Assembly: GCA_017311185.1 (NCBI GenBank)
Contig: JAESUZ010003107.1
Coordinates: 930,001-994,000, forward strand
Origin: Proteles cristata cristata
Lineage: Eukaryota; Chordata; Mammalia; Carnivora; Hyaenidae
Direction: 5' to 3'
Length of the DNA stretch: 64,000 nt
A program made the position numbers and the translations under genes. Under the pieces are notes generated by a model. That model saw only the letters and a list, made by a program, of their open reading frames with translations, did not search any database and had not been told where the DNA came from. Positions 58,580 to 64,000 of the stretch are shown here, one piece after another; position 1 is the first letter of the stretch, and every line of letters begins with the position of its first letter.

Positions 58580-59209
58580 GAAAAAAATCAATGAATGAAT
58601 GCCTGTCACTTTGCTGAATGCTATAAATATTAGAGTAAATGTACTTTGTCTCTTCTATGAACTATCTGCTCAAAAATTAATTCTCGAATTTTGGTGGGGG
58701 GCTCAGAAGTTAGATAAGGAAGTAGGATATCTACCCAACAAGAAACAACTTGTTATTGTGTGGGTAAAAAGTGACATCATTATTTTAATATACTGAAATT
58801 TGAGGATTTTATATTATAGCCAATACCTACACGGATTAATACAGACATGTGTGTAGCTTTTACAGTAATCAATATAATCTGAATAAGAGAGAAGAGGAAA
58901 TAAAGAGAAAGTAAGAAGGTATGAGGAAAGGGCTTGAGAAAAGGGAAAATGTCAAGGCTTGGGGATGGGGGCAGTATTGACTAGAGAGAAACAAAAAATA
59001 GCAAAACTGTCTAAAGGTGATGAGTCTTCTGGCACTAAGAGATGACATAAAATTTTGCCTTGAGCAAGTTTATGATATATGCATATTTATTTATCAGATC
59101 GGTTTATTTAGACTTCTCTATAAATACAGATTAATATTGCATAAGCATTTTTTGCAACCAAACGATCTTGTCTTCTGCTGTCAGGCCAAATCTATCCCAA
59201 CTTATAGTT
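58580..59209. other. Unassigned AT-rich sequence
   Basis: Open frames at 58599-58796 and 59017-59211 have no recognisable identity. No repeat recognised. Confidence 0.4.
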
Positions 59210-59221
59210 AATCAATATACT

Positions 59222-60334
59222 CTTATTTTTCTTCATTTTAAAATATAATTTATTGTCAAATTGGCTTCCATACAATACTCATCCCAATGAGTGCCCTCCT
59301 CAATGCCCATCTCCCTCTTTCCCCTCTCCCCTAACCCACATCAACCCTCAGTTTGTCCTCTGTATTTAAGAGTCCCTTATGGTTTGCCTCCCTCCCTCTC
59401 TGTTTCTAACTTTTTCTTCCCCTTCCCCTCCCCCATAGTCTTCTGTTAAGTTTCTCAAGATCCACATATGAGTGAAAACATATGCTATCTGTCTTTCTCT
59501 GACTGACTTATTTCACTTAGCATAATATCCTACGGTTCCATCCACATTGCTGCAAACGGCAAGATTTCATTCTCTCTCATTGCCAAGTAGTATTCCATTG
59601 TATATATTACCACATCTTCTTTATCCATTCATCAGTTGATGGACATTTATGCTCTTTCCATGCTTCAGCTATTGTTGAAAGTGCTGTTATAAACATGGGA
59701 GTACACGTGCCCCTATGCATCAGTACTCCTGTATCCCCTGGGAAAATTCCAAGCAGTGCTATTGCTGGGTCATAGGGTAGTTCTATTTTTAATTTTTTTG
59801 AGGAACCCTAGAGGAGAGAACCCTAGAGGCAACAACTTCTTTGACCTCAGCCACAGCAATTTCTTACTCAACACGTCTCCAAAGGCAATGGATTTAAAAG
59901 CAAAAAAATAAACTATTGGGACCTCATGAAAATAAAAAGCTTCTGTACTGCAAAGGAAACAATCAACAAAACTAAAAGGCAATTGACAGAAGGGGACAAG
60001 ACATTTGCAAATGACATGTCAGATAAAGGGCTAGTATCCAAAATCTATAAAGAATTCACCAATCTCCACACCTGAATAACAAACAATCCAAAAGAAATTA
60101 ACAGACACTTTCCAAAGAAGACATCCAGATGGCCAACAGACAGATGAAACAATGCTCAATGTAACTCATCATCAGGGAAATACAAATTCAAAGCCACACT
60201 GAGATACCACCTCACACCAGTCAGAGTGGCTAAAATGAACAAACCAGGAGACTATAGATGCTGGTGAGGATGTGGAGAAACAGGAACCCTTTTGCACTGT
60301 TGGTGGGAATGCAAACTGGAGCAGCCACTCTAGA
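59222..60334 (-). mobile_element. L1 with 5' inversion (twin priming), 12-bp TSD
   Basis: The left part, about 59236-59812, reads as L1 3' end on the minus strand ('aatttattgtcaaattggct', 'ggtttgcctccctccctctc', 'tgctattgctgggtcatagg'). The right part, about 59815-60334, reads as upstream L1 ORF2 sequence on the plus strand ('aagcttctgtactgcaaagg', 'agataccacctcacaccagt', 'tgcactgttggtgggaatgc'). The two halves are nearly adjacent in L1 coordinates. AATCAATATACT flanks the whole at 59210-59221 and 60335-60346. The poly(A) is eroded. Confidence 0.88.
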
Positions 60335-60430
60335 AATCAATATACTTTCTTTGAAAATTAAGTCTTTAGATTTTTTTTTACTAGGCCTGTACAATATCAT
60401 TTGATGCTTTCAAATTCTACATTCCATTCT

Positions 60431-61453
60431 TTTTTTTTTTATTGGGAAAACCATTTTCTATAATATTACATGTATACATGTTTAAAGAGTAGGACAAATA
60501 AAAATGGTATTTATTAAATGCTTTCTTTTTCACTCTTTTGTTTTTTTTTTGTTTTTTTTTATTTCTCTCTTTTTTTTTCTTTACAAATAGTTTATTGTCA
60601 AATTAGTTTCCACATAACACCCAGTGCTCATCCCCACAAGTGCCCTCCTCCATGCCCATCCCTCCTCCCTCCTACATCCATCAGTCCTCAGTTTTTGTCA
60701 GCATTCAAGAGTCTCTCATGGTTTGCCTCTCTCCCTTTCCCCCACCATTTCCGCCCTTCTTCTCCCCCTTGGTCCTCTGTTAAGTTCCTCCTAATCCTCC
60801 TATACGTGCACACATATGATATTTGTCCTTCTCTGCCTGACTTATTTCGCTCAGCATAACACCCTCAAGGTCCATCCATGTTGCTACACATGGCCAGATT
60901 TCATTGTTTCTCATTGCCATGTAGTATTCCATGGTATAGATAAACCACATCTTCTTGATCCATCCGTCCATTGATGGACACTTAGGCTCTTGCCATGTTT
61001 TAGCTATTGTGGAGAGTGCTGCTATGAACATTGGGGTACATGTGCTCCTATGCCTCAGCATTTCTGTATCCCTTGGGTCAATTCCTAGCAGTGCTATTGC
61101 TGGGTCATAGGGGAGTTCTATTGTTAGTTTCCTGAGGAACCTCCACACTGTTTTCCAGAGGGGCTGTACCAGTTTACATTCCCACCAACAGTGTAGGAGG
61201 GTGCCCGTTTCTCCACATCCTCGCCAGCATCTAGAGTTCTCTGATTGGCTCATTTTAGCCACTCTGACTGGCGTGAGGTGGTATCTCAGTGTGGTTTTGA
61301 TTTGTATTTCCCTGATGAGGAGGGATGCTGAGCATCGTTTCATGTGTCTGTTGGCCACCTGGATGTCCTGTTTGGAGAAGTGTCTGTTCATATCTTCTGC
61401 CCATTTCTTCACTGGGTTGTTTGTTTTTCGGGCGTGTAGTTTGGTGAGTTCCT
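60431..61453 (-). mobile_element. L1 3' end with apparent 3' transduction, perfect 16-bp TSD
   Basis: TTCTACATTCCATTCT at 60415-60430 and 61454-61469 brackets the insertion. On the minus strand, L1 ORF2 C-terminal and 3' UTR sequence runs from 61453 to about 60590. It is followed by an A-rich stretch (60533-60589), about 90 bp of non-L1 sequence (60441-60532) and a terminal 10-A tract (60431-60440). The L1 portion is close in sequence to the chimeric copy at 50.4-51.4 kb, so both come from one young subfamily. Confidence 0.88.
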
Positions 61454-61466
61454 TTCTACATTCCAT
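60780..61466 (-). pseudogene. L1 ORF2 C-terminal remnant, uninterrupted
   Basis: 228 codons open to what looks like the natural ORF2 stop. They encode the C-terminal cysteine-rich domain (CWRGC, HCWWEC) and the end segment with the conserved [10 protein letters not shown]. The endonuclease and RT domains are absent because of 5' truncation. The open frame shows that the insertion is young. The first few codons come from the target duplication and flank, not from L1. Confidence 0.92.
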
Positions 61467-61469
61467 TCT

Positions 61470-61901
61470 AAAGAAAATGTTTTGAATCTATCCAATGTAT
61501 TGGCTGGCTCACCCAACTTTATGAGTATTCACAAACTTGCTAAGTTACCATATTGCCATTAATATGGTGATTAAAATATTAATTGATGCCATTGCATAAT
61601 TAATGCAATCTATATTGAAGTGGTCTCTTTAGCATTTTCTATAAATGTTTTTGTTTTGACCAGAAGTAAACCTACCTGAAAATATTCTCATGCATCCCAC
61701 ATTTCTCTTCCATTTCCACAACAGTATCACAGAAACTATTAAATACTTCACTGAATACAAGATATATGAGGTCCAGAACAGCTTTTCCCCAAGTTTGTTC
61801 CATCTAACTTTATTACTGATCAAATGATTTTTTGGGAAGGAAACATTGCCTGAGTGATAAAGTATATTATCCTAAACTGCAGTGGTTCTAAATTCTTTTT
61901 T
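61470..61901. other. Unassigned AT-rich sequence
   Basis: No repeat or gene recognised. The minus-strand open frame at 61629-61823 is unsupported. Confidence 0.4.
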
Positions 61902-61916
61902 AAAAGTCTTACAATA

Positions 61917-62133
61917 GGGGCACCTGGATGGCTCAGTTGGTTAAGTGTCCAACTTCGACTTAGGTCACGATGTTATGGTTTGTGGGTTCAAGCCCTATGT
62001 CGGACTCTGTGCTGACAGCTCAGAGCCTGGAGCCTATCTTCAGATTCTGTATCTCCCTCTGTCTCTGACCCTCCCCTGATCTTGCTCTCTCTCTCTCAAA
62101 AATAAATAAAACATTAAAAATGTTTTAAAAAAT
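61917..62133 (+). mobile_element. CAN-SINE, full-length, diverged
   Basis: Head 'ggggcacctggatggctcag', 'acagctcagagcctggagcc', CT-rich body, 'caaaaataaataaaacatta' and A-rich tail. Imperfect flanks AAAAGTCTTACAATA (61902-61916) and AAAAATCTTAAAATA (from about 62134) look like an aged target duplication. Confidence 0.95.
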
Positions 62134-62149
62134 AAAAATCTTAAAATAA

Positions 62150-62740
62150 AGGACCTCATCAATTTTTCAACTATAATTGACCATGGAACTCTTTGTTTTT
62201 AGTCACACAAAACCAGTTGCCTTCCTGTGGAGTTACTATAAATTTGAAGGTACTATAGGTAAAATTGCAGATGGATTGGATATTGGATATGGGCAGAGTG
62301 AAGAAGTCCAAAGTTTGAACCTGAGAAACTATCATATATTGAGACGTATAACACTGAAGAAGTAGTCTAGAAAAGATGAAATGGAAAACTTGAGTTACAT
62401 GCTGGATATGCTAAATTTGAGACACTTGTTAGATATCCAAGTAGAAACCTAAAATTAAGGGTCAGTTTTCTGTTACATCCTCTACAATTTAAGTAACTAA
62501 ACTATTAGCAAAATAAGCCTAGATTTACGCAATACTCCACTTTTATAGAATAAGTCTTTCATCTTTACTCTATTTTGCCTTTGTGTCAGGAAAGCATGAT
62601 CTATGTCACCTATATGACCAACCAGTTTATAGTAACTTCCAGCAACAATGGCAATTCTATTTGTGTTTCTTTCCTCACACAGATATTCTTTCATCTTGAG
62701 GTTTGTGGAATTCCATACCTTTGCATTCAATTATAGACTT
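62150..62740. other. Unassigned AT-rich sequence
   Basis: Open frames at 62177-62365 and 62497-62730 have no recognisable identity. No repeat recognised. Confidence 0.4.
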
Positions 62741-62744
62741 CCTT

Positions 62745-63115
62745 CCTAGTTACCTATTGCCATATATAAAAAACTACCAAAAGCTTAGTGACTTTAATAA
62801 CATCCTTGGTGATGGTGATGGTAGTGGTGGTAGTGGTGGTGGTGTCATTGTCGTTACTGTTAAAGTGTTTTTTAGTATCTCACAGTTTCATGAGTCAGGA
62901 ATTCAGGACTCAGCTGGAAGCTGACTAATGTCACTCGGTCGTACCCAGCTGGCAGAGGAGCTGGACTAGATAACTTCACTTGCATATCTGGAACCTTATT
63001 GATGATGGCTGGAAGGCTGGTTACAGCTGGGGCACCTATGTGAGTTCTCTCCATTATGGTTGTCTCAGGGTAGTCAGACTTCTTACATGGCCCAGGTACT
63101 CTAAAAAGACAGGAA
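62745..63115. repeat. Ancient interspersed repeat, family unresolved, with (GGTGGTA)-type tract
   Basis: 'agttacctattgccatatat', 'aaaagcttagtgactttaat' and, after a GGT-rich tract, 'tctcacagtttcatgagtca', 'ggaattcaggactcagctgg' follow the layout of an old mammal-wide repeat commonly found as LTR or DNA fossils. I cannot fix the family. Confidence 0.5.
62806..62845. repeat. (GGT/GAT)n trinucleotide tract
   Basis: A GGTGATGGTGATGGTAGTGGTGGTAGTGGTGGTGGTG-type tract seen directly. The Gly/Ser/Asp-rich frame through it is the repeat, not a protein. Confidence 0.95.
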
Positions 63116-63304
63116 GTGAAAGTAGCCAATCTTTTAAACTCCAGGCCTAGAAACTGTGATAGTATTATCTCCTACATATTCTATTGATCAAAGCAGTTGC
63201 ATAACTGACAGAAGTTCAAAGGGAGGAAGGCAAAGATCTCAACTCAAAATGAGAAAAATGTCAAAGAATTTGTGGACATATTTAATTGTCCACACATTAT
63301 CATT

Positions 63305-63470
63305 ATGGCTAAGAGCTCCGACTCTGAAACCAGGATTCCAATCCTGACTCTCCCCACCACTTGTTAGCTGCATGACAAGACTAATTATTTATCCTTTCTC
63401 TGTCTTGGTTTCCTTGTCTGTAAAATGGGTTTATAAATGTATTCATTCAACAAATATGTACTAAGCATGT
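63305..63470 (-). repeat. MIR SINE
   Basis: 'aaaccaggattccaatcctg' at 63329, followed by 'cttgttagctgcatgacaag', 'tctgtcttggtttccttgtc' and 'tgtaaaatgggtttataaat', is a clear reverse MIR. Confidence 0.88.
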
Positions 63471-63544
63471 AGTATGCAGCCCATGGCTGAGAGCAAAAAT
63501 AGAATAAGCTGGTCTATCCTTTCAAGTGGCATACAGTCTAGACT

Positions 63545-63670
63545 AATGGAAGGAAAGATGTACATTCATTCATTCTTTCAACAAATATTTAATAAGTACT
63601 TACAAAGCACCAATCAAAACATCTGTGTAAATCCCTGCTATGTAACAGAATGGAGTTAAGGTTGTAAAGA
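63545..63670 (-). repeat. L2-like 3' end fragment (reverse)
   Basis: 'cattcattctttcaacaaat' followed by 'atttaataagtacttacaaa' matches the reversed L2 terminus; a similar stub at 63438-63475 overlaps the MIR edge. Confidence 0.5.
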
Positions 63671-64000
63671 TCAAGTTTTTCTCAAGCTGGATCCTAACTG
63701 AATGGGACCTTAAAATCATCTATTTCCAAATTGGGTTGGTAACCCAGGGACTTGACCTGAGCATTCTTTCAATTGATATTTACACAATACTAGTTTCTTT
63801 TCTGGGTCCCCTCATCTTCATACCAGTTAAGAACTATATATACAACCACAGCCCACACAAACACTTAACAATATCGATAGCAAAAGACTCCATTTCTGGG
63901 TTTTTTTAATGTAAATATAAAATAACTTTTTAATTCAGGTGGAATCATCTTTATACTGAATATGAATAGCAGATGAGATGCAGGAACCAGGGAGAGGTCA
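63670..64000. other. Unassigned sequence to window end
   Basis: No gene or repeat recognised in the last ~330 bp. Confidence 0.4.

Noticed and set aside
60780..61466. 228-codon minus-strand open frame as a gene
   Set aside because: Same L1 ORF2 C-terminal domain in a 5'-truncated L1; open because the insertion is young.
62703..62924. Gly/Ser-rich peptide
   Set aside because: Translation of a GGT/GAT simple repeat inside an old interspersed repeat.

Overview
This window is mammalian nuclear DNA, and almost certainly from a cat-family (felid) carnivore. The diagnostic evidence is a dozen tRNA-Lys-derived CAN-SINEs of the felid type, with a tRNA-like head carrying A and B boxes, a CT-rich body and an AATAAA-rich tail. 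They sit among carnivore-type L1 3' ends and an older mammal-wide background of MIR, L2, L1M, MaLR and DNA-transposon fossils. The SINE subtype is recognised from memory of the family; no database search was possible. I see no protein-coding host gene, no rRNA or functional tRNA gene and no CRISPR array. Every long open frame I could assign is an L1 ORF2 remnant or lies in repeat sequence. The window is best read as intergenic or deep-intronic DNA.

Layout. From 1 to about 39 kb the sequence is AT-rich and relatively poor in young repeats. It holds scattered MIR and L2 fragments, a few CAN-SINEs (0.1-0.5, 22.8, 24.6 and 39.1 kb), one MaLR-like LTR (25 kb), one hAT-like fossil (32 kb) and several simple repeats: (ATTC)n at 5.6 kb, (CA)n at 14.5 kb and (GATA)n at 19.6 kb. 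A locally GC-richer, non-repetitive block at 33.1-33.96 kb, dense in developmental transcription-factor motifs, is the best candidate for a conserved enhancer. Weaker candidates lie at 13.4, 24.0-24.5, 27.4-28.1 and 49.2-49.5 kb.

From 39.6 to 48.8 kb is a nested repeat pile: a Tigger-type DNA element with terminal inverted repeats, then a long antisense L1M (40.2-45.1 kb). That L1M has been broken by three young CAN-SINEs, a sense-strand L1 that itself carries an older SINE, and an unidentified segment of about 650 bp. A further young SINE (46.9 kb) and an L1MA-type 3' end (47.8-48.75 kb) follow.

From 50 to 61.5 kb there are five younger L1 insertions, several showing textbook insertion mechanics: (1) 50.1-51.4 kb, a retrocopy in which about 320 bp of non-L1, partly CpG-rich sequence is fused to an L1 3' end inside one perfect 17-bp target-site duplication; (2) 52.5-52.9 kb, a short L1 3' end with a compound tail; (3) 53.8-58.6 kb, a long L1 running from the inter-ORF region through all of ORF2, split by a SINE; (4) 59.2-60.3 kb, an L1 with a twin-priming 5' inversion; (5) 60.4-61.5 kb, an antisense L1 with an apparent 3' transduction. 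Retrotransposition is the only 'system' visible: L1 ORF2 supplies endonuclease and reverse transcriptase, CAN-SINEs are its non-autonomous users, and the chimeric retrocopy and 3' transduction are its by-products.

Limits: family names are given by recognition only. Boundaries without a stated target-site duplication are approximate (tens of bases), and short MIR and L2 calls are the least certain.
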